64,000 bases of DNA. Origin: an uncultured Eubacteriales bacterium. Lineage in GTDB: Bacteria; Bacillota; Clostridia; Oscillospirales; Oscillospiraceae. A model generated the notes under the pieces. That model was not told the DNA's origin. It did no database searches and saw nothing but the letters and a program-made list of their open reading frames with translations. Location of the stretch: the NCBI GenBank assembly GCA_949296115.1, contig CASFNR010000003.1, forward strand, positions 1 to 64,000, written 5' to 3'. Each line of letters opens with the position of its first letter. The stretch's first letter is position 1. Below are positions 7,752 through 16,031 of this stretch, one piece after another. Made by a program: the position numbers and the translations under genes.

Positions 7752-7928
7752 TCAGACAGAAAGATAAATCTCTTCCAGCCGTTTGCACAGCAGATCGTTA
7801 TCAATATCATCGGACAAAAGCCCACCCTGCCGGATATCATCTATGAATGACTTCATATGTTTACCAGAGTTTTCCAAAAACATCTGAGAACCAAACATCA
7901 TCCGCAGATACCTTATCAACTGCTTCAT
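7752..7928 (-). CDS. Small protein (58 aa) with an operator-bracketed promoter
   Basis: ATG 7928 is preceded by GAGGTGAGAAGAG. The protein (MKQLIRYLRMMFGSQMFLEN at the start, EEIYLSV at the end) is predicted helical: a basic, methionine-rich first third and an acidic second half. No domain is recognised. Its promoter is near-perfect: -35 TTGCAT (plus-strand atgcaa 7987-7992), 17-bp spacer, -10 TATAAT (7964-7969). Three TGATACAAT repeats surround it. It is divergent from the AbiEi/type III cluster, a position where restriction-system or toxin-antitoxin controllers are often found, so a regulatory role is an inference. Confidence 0.5.
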   Translation of the reverse strand: MKQLIRYLRMMFGSQMFLENSGKHMKSFIDDIRQGGLLSDDIDNDLLCKRLEEIYLSV

Positions 7929-7952
7929 CTCTTCTCACCTCGTGCCGAAATT

Positions 7953-8007
7953 ATTGTATCAGCATTATATTGTCTATTATGATACAATGCAAGATGGTTG
8001 ATACAAT
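7953..8007. promoter_or_regulatory. Three TGATACAAT operator repeats on a -35/-10 promoter
   Basis: One inverted copy (7953-7961) lies just downstream of the -10 box, a second (7980-7988) overlaps the spacer and -35 box, and a third (7999-8007) lies upstream of the minus-strand promoter of the 58-aa gene. The layout is that of a tightly repressed, probably autoregulated promoter. Confidence 0.55.
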
Positions 8008-8059
8008 TATGTGATATTAGTGCTAGGTAGCGATCTGCGTTATTTTGAAATCCAAATTG

Positions 8060-8088
8060 TTGACATTTTTCCCGCGTCAGGCTATACT
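8060..8088 (+). promoter_or_regulatory. Sigma-A type promoter of the defence cluster
   Basis: TTGACA (8060-8065), 17-bp spacer, TATACT (8083-8088). It lies 66 bases before the AbiEi-like start codon and is the only good promoter seen for the five-gene cluster 8154-15179. Confidence 0.7.
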
Positions 8089-8153
8089 GAGATTATAGGA
8101 CTTTATCCGCTTTAATGCGCAAAACAGTCAAAAGTCAGAAAGGAGATGCGCAC

Positions 8154-8750
8154 ATGGATATCCGGCACTGCGAAGAAATATTTAAGCACTACGGCGGTAT
8201 GATGCGCACCAAGGAGCTGGAACAGGAGAAAATCTACTACCAGAATATTCGGCAGTTGATGGAATTAGGGCATATAGAAAAAGTGCGCTACGGATATTAT
8301 CAATGGGTTGATCCTGATGACTTCAGCGAAGTTGGCACGGTAAGCCGCCTGTTTCCTGATGCAATCCTCTGCATGGATACAGCGCTTCGGTATTACGGCT
8401 ACAGCGACCGCACCCCTAGCCAGTGGCATCTGGCAGTCAGTAAGGATTCGGGAAAATCCCGATTTAAGATTAACTATCCCTGCGCAAAGCCCTATTTCCT
8501 GGAGCCAACGGTTCTGGAACTGGGGCTGACAAAAGGGAATCTGGACGGACATGAAATCCGGATTTACGATAAAGACCGGGTAATCTGTGACTGCCTGCGC
8601 TACCGCAATAAAATGGACAAAGAGATTTTCAATAAGGCAATCCAGCACTACATTAATGATCCAGGAAAGAGCATTTCGAAACTGCTGGAATATGCGGAGC
8701 CTCTGCGTGTGAAGCGAATTGCAAAAGAATTGATTGGCGTGTGGTTATGA
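8154..8750 (+). CDS. AbiEi-like antitoxin-type regulator
   Basis: This 198-aa protein has an N-terminal winged helix (residues about 1-50: EEIFKHYGGMMRTKELEQEK, then IRQLMELGHIEKVRYGYYQW) followed by the AbiEi_4-type body (SRLFPDAILCMDTALRYYGY, and YDKDRVICDCLRYRNKMDKE). In AbiE systems such proteins repress their own promoter and neutralise the AbiEii nucleotidyltransferase toxin. No AbiEii follows; the next gene is a type III restriction subunit 34 bases on. It may therefore act as transcriptional control for the restriction cluster. ATG 8154 fits AAAGGAG better than upstream ATG 8115. Confidence 0.7.
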   Translation: MDIRHCEEIFKHYGGMMRTKELEQEKIYYQNIRQLMELGHIEKVRYGYYQWVDPDDFSEVGTVSRLFPDAILCMDTALRYYGYSDRTPSQWHLAVSKDSGKSRFKINYPCAKPYFLEPTVLELGLTKGNLDGHEIRIYDKDRVICDCLRYRNKMDKEIFNKAIQHYINDPGKSISKLLEYAEPLRVKRIAKELIGVWL

Positions 8751-8784
8751 TGGGGAAAAAGCAGCATAAGGAGCGAAATATATA

Positions 8785-11646
8785 ATGTTCTACAAAATGA
8801 TTGAGCGGTCAAGAGACCGCTGGTACGCATCCTCGGATTGCCCAGTGATGGATTTGATAAACTATATGGTCGGGCAGGGGCATCTGCGCGATGCTCAGAT
8901 TGAGGCAATCAAGACTTATTTATTTCTAAAAATCGCGTGTGGTAATGAGCCATTACATCGTCTTTTTTCAAGTGGTAAGTTTAACTCGCTGAATCTGAAT
9001 GATCTTGAGATTTCCAATAAGGTCAGGGAGTATTTTGCCGAAAATCCGGCTGCCGCCGCGCTGTATGAGTATTCATGCCTGACCAATAATGCGGATGAAA
9101 TGCTTGCAGCAAAATTGGCGAAGCAGATTCGCACCGATATTGACGGAATCAACTACAAACAGTTCTTCTATAAAGCTTTTTATGAGGTTTCTTATACGGA
9201 CTATCTTTTCAGCCTTCCCATGGGTGCGGGTAAAACATACCTGATGGCTGCGTTCATTTATCTGGATATGTATTTTGCCAGTAATGAACCCGATAATCCT
9301 GCGTTTGCCCATAATTTCATTGTGTTTGCACCTTCCGGTCTGAAATCCTCAGTGGTTCCCAGCCTACGGACAATTCAGAAGTTTGATCCTGCCTGGGTAA
9401 TTCCGGAGCCTGCGGCATCCTGCCTGAAACGGCAAATCTCTTTTGAAGTTCTGGATCAGGGAAAAACAGCGAATAAATCCAATAAGACCAAGAATCCCAA
9501 TGTTCAGAAAATTGCCAACCACCAACCGCTTTCTGATTTGTTTGGCTTGGTGGCTGTTACCAATGCGGAAAAGGTCATCTTGGATCGCATCAAGGAAACC
9601 AAGGGTCAGCTGAGCTTTTTTGAAGAAAGCGACGACGACAAGGACCGTCAGGCCAATGAACTGCGCAACCTGATTGGAAAACTACCCGGATTGGCGATTT
9701 TCATTGACGAAGTCCACCATGCTGTCAGTGATGAAATCAAGCTCCGCGCTGTGGTGAATCGCTGGGCGGAAAATGACACGGTCAATTCTGTCATCGGCTT
9801 CTCCGGTACGCCTTATCTGGAGAAAGCGGAGAAGATCTCCGTCACCGATAAGCTTTCTGTTGCCACTGCTGAGATTACCAACATTGTATATTATTATCCG
9901 CTTATCGCCGGTGTGGGGAACTTCCTGAAACGCCCGGTGGTGAAGATTTCGAATGTGGCAGACAGCGGCGTGATCATTGAAGCCGGTGTCCGGGAATTCC
10001 TGGATGCTTATAAGGACAAAGTGTATTCAGGCGGTTTGACTGCCAAGCTGGGAATCTACTGCGGCACCATCGAGAAGCTGGAAGAGCTGGTTTATCCGTT
10101 GGTTTCCAGAGTGGCTGCTGAGTACGGTTTGCCATCGGATATGATCCTCAAATTCCACAAGGGGAATAAGCAGTACCCCCAGCCTGCGGACAGCCAGATG
10201 CAGTTTGATACGCTGGACAATCCCATTTCCAAAATCCGGATTGTGCTGCTGGTGCAGATTGGTAAGGAGGGCTGGGACTGCCGCAGCCTGACGGGCATCA
10301 TTCTCTCCCAGGAGGGAGACTGCCCCAAGAACATGGTTCTGCAAACCTCTTGCCGCTGCCTGCGTCAGGTTGAGAAGGACACCCCGGAGACGGCGCTGAT
10401 TTATCTGAACGATACCAATGCCGATAAGCTGAATGCCCAGCTCAAGCAGCAGTATCACATCTCGCTGAAGGAACTGACCGAGGCCAATTCGGAAAAGCTG
10501 ACGTTAAATCGGTATGACCGCACTGCCTATTTGAAGCTGCCGAAGATCGATTTCTACCAGCTTCGGGTGAATTACCAGACGATCCAATTGGAAGCAGCCA
10601 ATCCGGCACGGGACATTCCCCACGCGGACAGGGAAGCGAAGCTTGCCCAGTCCGTCGTAAAATCCACTGACTTTACCATGGAGGTTAAATCTATCTCCGT
10701 AGATGACAAGGAACGCGGAACCATCCCCACGACCTTTTCCGCCTGGCTCATGGACATTGTGAAAGGCAGCTTCGGTACGCTTTCCATGGCGGATCTGAAA
10801 CCCCATGAGGATGCTTTGCGGCAGCTCTTTTTGACCATTACTTACCCGGAGGGGGATTCCCGGTTCTTCAGTTCCAAATATGACCGCCGGACGGTGGAAG
10901 CCAATGTGCGCAAGGCGTTCTGCGACCGCCGCAGCTTCACCACCACGGAGGAGCGGATCCCCCATCAGTCTAGCCTGCTGAACATTGCGAATTTCACGCC
11001 CACGGTCAAAACCTCCACCCCGGCGGAATACTTCCCGGAGCAGCCCCTGGTGGAGAGGATCATCTTGGATGACAAGGGCAAGCTGAAGCCGGATGCCAAA
11101 ACCAGGCAGATGATGGAGCTTGCGGAAGCTACGGGCCAGACAGCCATTCTGGAACTGCTGCGCAAGCAGAATTCCTCCCACCCCCAGAAAAACCGTTCCT
11201 TCCATTATCTGCCCTATCACACGGACAGCGGCTTTGAGCAGACCTTCCTGAAAGAGGTATTGGCACTGAAAGAGGTAGAAAACCTGGATTTGGAGGTCTA
11301 CTACAACGGCGACCGGGCCATGACGGAATTCAAGATCAAGTGCTATCGCCGGTCCAGCGGGGCGTGGCACTATGTGGGCATGTACACACCGGACTTCCTG
11401 ATTGTAAAACGGAAAGACGGCGAGATCCACAAGGCCATTATCGTGGAGACCAAGGGCGCCATCTATGCCAATGATCCGGCGTTCAAAGACAAGCGTGCCT
11501 TTATGGAAGGCGCATTCCTCCGGCAGAACAATGAGGCGTTCGGATATGAACGGTTCGAGTACCTGTATCTGGAAGATTCCTTCCCGGAGGCAGAACGGAT
11601 TCGATTGACACATGAGAAGATTTGCGAGTTCTTTAAGGAGTGCTAA
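8785..11646 (+). CDS. Type III restriction enzyme, Res subunit (helicase-nuclease)
   Basis: This 953-aa protein has the full set of helicase motifs: Walker A LPMGAGKTY (about 144-152), DEVHH (308-312), FSGTP (339-343), GWDCRS (496-501) and RCLRQ (524-528). A C-terminal nuclease domain of PD-(D/E)xK type is visible as TPDFLIVKRKDGE with IVETKG about 20 residues later (about 868-890). Res translocates or switches on DNA using ATP and cuts it when two Mod-recognised, unmethylated sites are met. Unusually it precedes mod and is separated from it by an Abi_C gene. The next gene begins just past its stop codon. Confidence 0.93.
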   Translation: MFYKMIERSRDRWYASSDCPVMDLINYMVGQGHLRDAQIEAIKTYLFLKIACGNEPLHRLFSSGKFNSLNLNDLEISNKVREYFAENPAAAALYEYSCLTNNADEMLAAKLAKQIRTDIDGINYKQFFYKAFYEVSYTDYLFSLPMGAGKTYLMAAFIYLDMYFASNEPDNPAFAHNFIVFAPSGLKSSVVPSLRTIQKFDPAWVIPEPAASCLKRQISFEVLDQGKTANKSNKTKNPNVQKIANHQPLSDLFGLVAVTNAEKVILDRIKETKGQLSFFEESDDDKDRQANELRNLIGKLPGLAIFIDEVHHAVSDEIKLRAVVNRWAENDTVNSVIGFSGTPYLEKAEKISVTDKLSVATAEITNIVYYYPLIAGVGNFLKRPVVKISNVADSGVIIEAGVREFLDAYKDKVYSGGLTAKLGIYCGTIEKLEELVYPLVSRVAAEYGLPSDMILKFHKGNKQYPQPADSQMQFDTLDNPISKIRIVLLVQIGKEGWDCRSLTGIILSQEGDCPKNMVLQTSCRCLRQVEKDTPETALIYLNDTNADKLNAQLKQQYHISLKELTEANSEKLTLNRYDRTAYLKLPKIDFYQLRVNYQTIQLEAANPARDIPHADREAKLAQSVVKSTDFTMEVKSISVDDKERGTIPTTFSAWLMDIVKGSFGTLSMADLKPHEDALRQLFLTITYPEGDSRFFSSKYDRRTVEANVRKAFCDRRSFTTTEERIPHQSSLLNIANFTPTVKTSTPAEYFPEQPLVERIILDDKGKLKPDAKTRQMMELAEATGQTAILELLRKQNSSHPQKNRSFHYLPYHTDSGFEQTFLKEVLALKEVENLDLEVYYNGDRAMTEFKIKCYRRSSGAWHYVGMYTPDFLIVKRKDGEIHKAIIVETKGAIYANDPAFKDKRAFMEGAFLRQNNEAFGYERFEYLYLEDSFPEAERIRLTHEKICEFFKEC

Positions 11647-11648
11647 AT

Positions 11649-12581
11649 ATGTACGAATTATATTCAAGAAGAATAAAAAATCGAGAGGGAGAGCCAGAAG
11701 TGTATGAATATGATTCCTTCTGTCAGCCTTTCCGTAATCAGATGTTTTATGTTCTGTCAGATGTGTTTGACTTTTACAAAGAGAAGGGCCTCCATGATGC
11801 ATGGGATGTGCTTCATGATAGTTTTGCAAGAGAATTGGGAGTGAAAACACTAGACTCTTGTTTTGCGTCTGGAAAACACAATGTAGAAGTATTCGTTCAA
11901 AATTCATCTGATAGGGATTTCTTGGATTTCCTTGATTATGCTTTCAATATGATATCACGAATGCGGAATGTTACTCCCCCATATGCGCTTTATGAAGACT
12001 CACAAGAACAAATCAATAACGCTTTTCGTGAGTTGAATTATCGTTTCAAACAGCACAATCTTGGCTATGAATTTGTCGATGACAAGTTGATCCGCAAAGA
12101 TAATGAACTTTTGCACCAAGAGACGATAAAACCGGCGTTAAAGTTGTTAATCGAAACCGGTTTTGAAGGAGCGGAGCAGGAGTTCCTTGATGCCTTTGAA
12201 CATAGACGCAAAGGTGAAAACAAGGATGCCATATTGGATGCGTTGAAATCATTTGAAAGCACGATGAAAGCGATCTGTGATGGTATGGGCTATTCTTATG
12301 ACCCTGCCAAAAGTACGGCGAAGGAACTTATCACAATTCTTGAAAACAACGGATTTTACCCTGCCTATATGAATAATCATATGACATCTTTGCGCACATC
12401 TCTGGAAAGTGGTTTGCCAACAATGCGAAATAAGAACGCTGGTCATGGACAAGGTGCGACTGTGGTTAATGTGTCGGATGAGTTTACTGAATATGCTTTG
12501 AATTTGGCTGCAACAAATATTGTATTGCTTACCAAAATCTATGCAACGAAGAAAGTCAGAGGTGCTGAAGATGCCGATTAA
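11649..12581 (+). CDS. Abi_C-domain protein inside the type III operon
   Basis: This 310-aa protein resembles the STM4504/CBY_0614 group. The N-terminal half (residues 1-140) is of unknown function. The C-terminal part (about 190-290) matches the abortive-infection C-terminal fold: DALKSFESTMKAICDGMGYS, AKELITILENNGFYP, then SGLPTMRNKNAGHGQGA. ATG 11649 was chosen over 11640 because AAGGAG ends 8 bases before it, overlapping the end of res. Its own end overlaps the start of mod, so translation of the three is coupled. A role in phage defence is inferred from family and context. Its low GC contrasts with the neighbouring core genome. Confidence 0.75.
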   Translation: MYELYSRRIKNREGEPEVYEYDSFCQPFRNQMFYVLSDVFDFYKEKGLHDAWDVLHDSFARELGVKTLDSCFASGKHNVEVFVQNSSDRDFLDFLDYAFNMISRMRNVTPPYALYEDSQEQINNAFRELNYRFKQHNLGYEFVDDKLIRKDNELLHQETIKPALKLLIETGFEGAEQEFLDAFEHRRKGENKDAILDALKSFESTMKAICDGMGYSYDPAKSTAKELITILENNGFYPAYMNNHMTSLRTSLESGLPTMRNKNAGHGQGATVVNVSDEFTEYALNLAATNIVLLTKIYATKKVRGAEDAD

Positions 12582-14553
12582 ATATGTACCCTTCATCCCT
12601 GAGCCTGTGGAGGGACAGGCTGTATTAGGGAATTTCAACCGGATTCTGCGATACAAAGGCGCGGACGAGGTTTCTATGACTCTCCAGAGGGGGATGCCCC
12701 TGTACGAGATGGAGAAGCAGGAGACAGTGGGCGAGAACGCCGATGGCAACATGGTCATTCGGGGTGAGTGCATCTCTGCTTGCGCATATTTGAAAGAGCG
12801 GGGCATCCAGGTGGATTTGGTCTATATTGACCCGCCCTTTGCCAGCGGCGCGGACTATGCCAAGCAGGTGTATATCCGCCGCAATCCCAAGGTGGCTGAG
12901 GTGATTGCTCAGGCGGAACAGGAACTGGACATTGACGATCTAAAATCCTTTGAGGAGAAGATGTACGGCGATGTATGGGATAAGGAAAAGTATCTCAACT
13001 GGATGTATGAAAACCTCATGGCAATCAAAAGCGTAATGAGTGAAACCGCATCTATTTATGTCCATTTGGATTATCATATTGGGCATTATGTAAAAATACT
13101 TCTAGATGAAATCTTTGGTGAGGATAATTTTAGAAATGAAATTATCTGGAAGCGAGCGACGGCTCATAGTGATGCAGAATTCTATGGGAACAATTTTGAC
13201 TGTATTTACTTTTACACGAAATCGTTCTGTGACTACACTTTTAATACTGTATACACTGACTATGACGAAGAATACGCTGCACGTTTTCGCCGCTTAGATC
13301 CAGATGGCAGAAAATGGGATGATAGAGACTTGTCTGCAAAGGGCTTACAAGGTGGTGGTTATTCTTACGAGTATAAAGGATGTTCTTCATTATGGAGATG
13401 CCCTATTGAAACAATGAAACGGCTTGATGAAGAAGGAAGACTGTACTTTACAAAAAATGGTGGTATACGTCGCAAATTGTATCTTGATGAATTGCCCGGT
13501 ATGCCAGTTCAATCAATGTGGACAGATATTAACCCAGTTAATTCTCAAGCTATTGAAAAAGTTGATTATGCCACACAAAAGCCTGCCACATTATTGGAAC
13601 GGATTATCAGTGCGTCCTCCAACAAGGGCATGCTCGTTGCCGACTTCTTTGGTGGCAGCGGCGTCACCGCTGCGGTTGCCAATAAGCTGGGCCGCCGCTT
13701 TATCCACTGTGACATCGGTGTCAACTCCATTCAGATCACCCGGGACCGGCTGAAAGCGGACGGTGCGGAATTTGATGTGCTGGAAATCAAGGACGGTGTC
13801 CAGCTCTACCGCAACCCCGTCCAGACCATGGACAAGATCAAGTCCCTGATTCCCGGCCTGCGTGAAGAGCCTTCCCTGGATTCCTTCTGGGCAGGGGCCA
13901 TTTCTGACAGCAAACTGGGCACAATTCCTGTCTATGTGCCAAATCTGATGGACAGTTCTTCAAAACTGTTGGACACCGTGCTCATCAATCGTGTCATCCA
14001 TCAGGCGATTCCCGACCTGGATGCCTCCGTCAGGAAGGTCATCGTCTATTACATCGACATCACCAGCGAGGAAGAGATCCGTAAGTTTATTGCTGAGGAC
14101 GACAGCACCACTGTTGAGATCGAACTGCGGGATCTGAAAACTGTTTTAGACGATGTGGTCATCGGTGACTATGCGGAATTCCACACCGAGCAGACCAGCG
14201 AGGGCTTCTTCTCCGGATACACCGTTACTGTTGATCGCTTTATCAGCGACCGGGTGCTGGGTAAGATCATGGATTTCAATAACAAATCCAGACTGAATGC
14301 AAAGAAGGCTTTCAGGCCCATCGAAGTCAGCGAGGATGGCCTGGAACTGATTGAGTTCTTAAGCCTAGACTGCACCGCGCGTGACGGCGAGTGGCGCTCC
14401 GACTGTGAAATCAAAATTGACAAGCTGGGCTATGTCATCCGCAACGGTCAGAAAACAAAGGAGTTCTGGGACGGCAAGATCACTGCCGACAAGAAACCAC
14501 TACGCCTGAAAATCCGTAACATCTGCGGCGATGAGACTATTTGGGGGATGTGA
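12571..14553 (+). CDS. Type III DNA methyltransferase, Mod subunit
   Basis: This 660-aa protein is an adenine-N6 methylase with catalytic motif DPPF (about residues 87-90, LVYIDPPFASGADYAKQVY) placed before the AdoMet-binding motif (ADFFGGSGVTAAVANKLGRR, about 355-375). This is the beta-class order used by type III Mod. The region between about residues 180 and 330 has lower GC and is the likely target-recognition domain. Mod sets the sequence specificity of the complex and protects host DNA. The start at 12571 (GAGGTGCTGAAG upstream) overlaps the Abi_C gene by 11 bases. Its stop overlaps the next ATG. Confidence 0.92.
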   Translation: MPIKYVPFIPEPVEGQAVLGNFNRILRYKGADEVSMTLQRGMPLYEMEKQETVGENADGNMVIRGECISACAYLKERGIQVDLVYIDPPFASGADYAKQVYIRRNPKVAEVIAQAEQELDIDDLKSFEEKMYGDVWDKEKYLNWMYENLMAIKSVMSETASIYVHLDYHIGHYVKILLDEIFGEDNFRNEIIWKRATAHSDAEFYGNNFDCIYFYTKSFCDYTFNTVYTDYDEEYAARFRRLDPDGRKWDDRDLSAKGLQGGGYSYEYKGCSSLWRCPIETMKRLDEEGRLYFTKNGGIRRKLYLDELPGMPVQSMWTDINPVNSQAIEKVDYATQKPATLLERIISASSNKGMLVADFFGGSGVTAAVANKLGRRFIHCDIGVNSIQITRDRLKADGAEFDVLEIKDGVQLYRNPVQTMDKIKSLIPGLREEPSLDSFWAGAISDSKLGTIPVYVPNLMDSSSKLLDTVLINRVIHQAIPDLDASVRKVIVYYIDITSEEEIRKFIAEDDSTTVEIELRDLKTVLDDVVIGDYAEFHTEQTSEGFFSGYTVTVDRFISDRVLGKIMDFNNKSRLNAKKAFRPIEVSEDGLELIEFLSLDCTARDGEWRSDCEIKIDKLGYVIRNGQKTKEFWDGKITADKKPLRLKIRNICGDETIWGM

Positions 14554-15179
14554 TGGTGGATTCCGAACAGTACTTTGATGTAATCGAGTTTTTGCCCCAC
14601 AATTTCTTCAGCAAAGAGAAAAATGAGCCTTTTATCAAAGAGATCATGTCCGCAGTTCTTAAGGATACTGTTTGGATACCCGGAAACCCGGATAACTTTG
14701 AGCCGGATTACTTCTGCGATGGCATACCGTTTGAATTTACACTTGCGTCTGACAGCAAAAGGAAAAATAACTTCATTCAAAGAGTACAACGCGGTACATA
14801 TTCATCGGAAGATGTTGAAAAGGATGCTATAGCCTATATTCGGGAGAGAATTGCAGATAAGGCTGCAAAAAAATACTCTGTTTCGAATGTGCACTTGTGC
14901 GTTCTTTGCCTGCTGGATATGTTTAATTGGGTTTCCGATGAATATGGTTCTATTACGCATGAACTAATCTCCTGGCGGAGGAAGCAGTTCTTTGATAAAA
15001 TGAAGTCAGATTACATAGATACCGGAATATTCAATAACATTTTTCTGATTTTTCCGGATTTATGCGCTAAGTGGTGGGTATGGGACTTGTTATCTAATCA
15101 TAAAGCGTCAATCCAACTTTCTGATAGTGAGATAAACAGTGGAAAATACCCATATGTCAGGATAAAGCCGAGTAAATAA
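14553..15179 (+). CDS. Possible PD-(D/E)xK-type nuclease, last gene of the defence operon
   Basis: This 208-aa protein is coupled to mod through TGATG. No named family is recognised. A candidate nuclease core is visible at about residues 45-65: PDYFCDGIPFEFTLASDSKR gives PD, an E seven residues on, and E-x-T instead of E-x-K. Helical regions rich in Lys and aromatic residues follow (about 75-150), ending in WWVWDLLSNHKAS. Position and coupling argue that it belongs to the restriction cluster. The nuclease reading is a motif-level inference. Confidence 0.55.
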   Translation: MVDSEQYFDVIEFLPHNFFSKEKNEPFIKEIMSAVLKDTVWIPGNPDNFEPDYFCDGIPFEFTLASDSKRKNNFIQRVQRGTYSSEDVEKDAIAYIRERIADKAAKKYSVSNVHLCVLCLLDMFNWVSDEYGSITHELISWRRKQFFDKMKSDYIDTGIFNNIFLIFPDLCAKWWVWDLLSNHKASIQLSDSEINSGKYPYVRIKPSK

Positions 15180-15388
15180 GGAGTTTAAGGACAATTTATG
15201 CGCATAAATTTCGGTGCAAAGCCCATGTGCTATCCCATGTCCGTGTCGTCATTGGCACCTATGGTGCAGATGAAATCCTAATGCTATGATTTCCACCTGC
15301 GACTATGTGGGAATTGTTTCCGTCGATAAGGTGCCAGACAAGTCCGCTAAAGCTGGTTTCCATGCCACGAAGTTCGAGCTTTTGGATG

Positions 15389-15428
15389 CGCCTACTTGCT
15401 TCAATTATTTCTACAAGTAGGCGTTTTT
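15389..15428 (+). terminator. Terminator after the defence cluster
   Basis: CGCCTACTTG (15389-15398) pairs perfectly with CAAGTAGGCG (15414-15423), followed by TTTTT. The region 15180-15388 between the last defence gene and this hairpin holds no supportable gene. Confidence 0.75.
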
Positions 15429-15912
15429 CTGTTTTCAGTGCATAGCCGCCTGCCTTACTGCAGGTGCGGACTATGAGCAGGACACGACTTTTCCGTGCCC
15501 TGCATTGGGTATTACAGATCCTGCAAATCCGCGAACGGGATGTCGTTTTCCAGATTATCCCTTGCCAGGTCTGTGTCAACGATCCCATGAGCCTTGGAGA
15601 TAGGCTTTTCGTGCCACACTTTCTGATTTGCACCGGTGGTTCCGGCAATGATGGGATTCGCTTTTTCCTTGCCGCTCTTGGCTTTGCCTTGAATCTGGGG
15701 GACAGGGGAAGTGTCATTCCTCGGTCCACGAGTCACATCGGGATGCTTCATATCTTTCTTTGCCATGGTTATCACCTCTGGGTTAGTATCCCACGGAACA
15801 AGCAAACCATGCCCAAGCAAATAAATAACTGCTGCTTCTATGACAGTGTACATACCTCAACCGCTTACTTCATCAAGTAGGCGGTTTCCCATTTCCGGTA
15901 CATAGCCGTCTG
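15415..15912. repeat. Imperfect 38-bp direct repeat with hairpins flanking a small gene
   Basis: Copies at 15415-15452 and 15875-15912 match at 30 of 38 positions (shared starts AAGTAGGCG and shared CATAGCCG ends). Each is preceded by the complementary strand of a stem: the first is the terminator at 15389, the second a hairpin at 15860-15885 (ACCGCTTACTT/AAGTAGGCGGT). They bracket the 84-aa gene. Confidence 0.6.
15512..15766 (-). CDS. Hypothetical protein (84 aa)
   Basis: ATG 15766 has AGAGGTG eight bases upstream. The protein has a basic, proline- and lysine-rich N-terminal half (MAKKDMKHPDVTRGPRND) and an acidic C-terminus (ARDNLENDIPFADLQDL). It is likely disordered, and no family is recognised. 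It lies between two copies of a 38-bp repeat with hairpins, so it may be a small mobile or phase-transferred cassette. The in-frame upstream extension to 15853 lacks a ribosome site. Confidence 0.45.
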   Translation of the reverse strand: MAKKDMKHPDVTRGPRNDTSPVPQIQGKAKSGKEKANPIIAGTTGANQKVWHEKPISKAHGIVDTDLARDNLENDIPFADLQDL

Positions 15913-15916
15913 TTTC

Positions 15917-16000
15917 AAGAATTATGTCGCAACATGTATATAGATTCTTAGGAATTATGTCACAAACAGATTGATAATTACAAGGAATTATGTTACAATA
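15917..16000 (+). repeat. Three 18-bp direct repeats at exact 33-bp spacing
   Basis: AAGAATTATGTCGCAACA (15917-15934), AGGAATTATGTCACAAAC (15950-15967) and AGGAATTATGTTACAATA (15983-16000). The last copy contains a TACAAT -10-like box 35 bases before the ATPase start codon. The spacing is close to three helical turns, so bound proteins would sit on nearly the same DNA face. Confidence 0.7.
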
Positions 16001-16031
16001 GCGGCACACGAACTGGATTGAGGTGGTTAGT

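Noticed and set aside
10504..11907. 467-codon frame antisense to res and the Abi_C gene
   Set aside because: Spans two genes on the other strand and has no ribosome site or domain.
15259..15729. 156-codon minus-strand frame
   Set aside because: Overlaps the better supported 84-aa gene in another frame and crosses a terminator hairpin.
15917..16000. CRISPR array
   Set aside because: Only three 18-bp repeats with 15-bp gaps, in a promoter position and without cas genes; these are operator-like repeats. No other array-like repeats were seen in the window.
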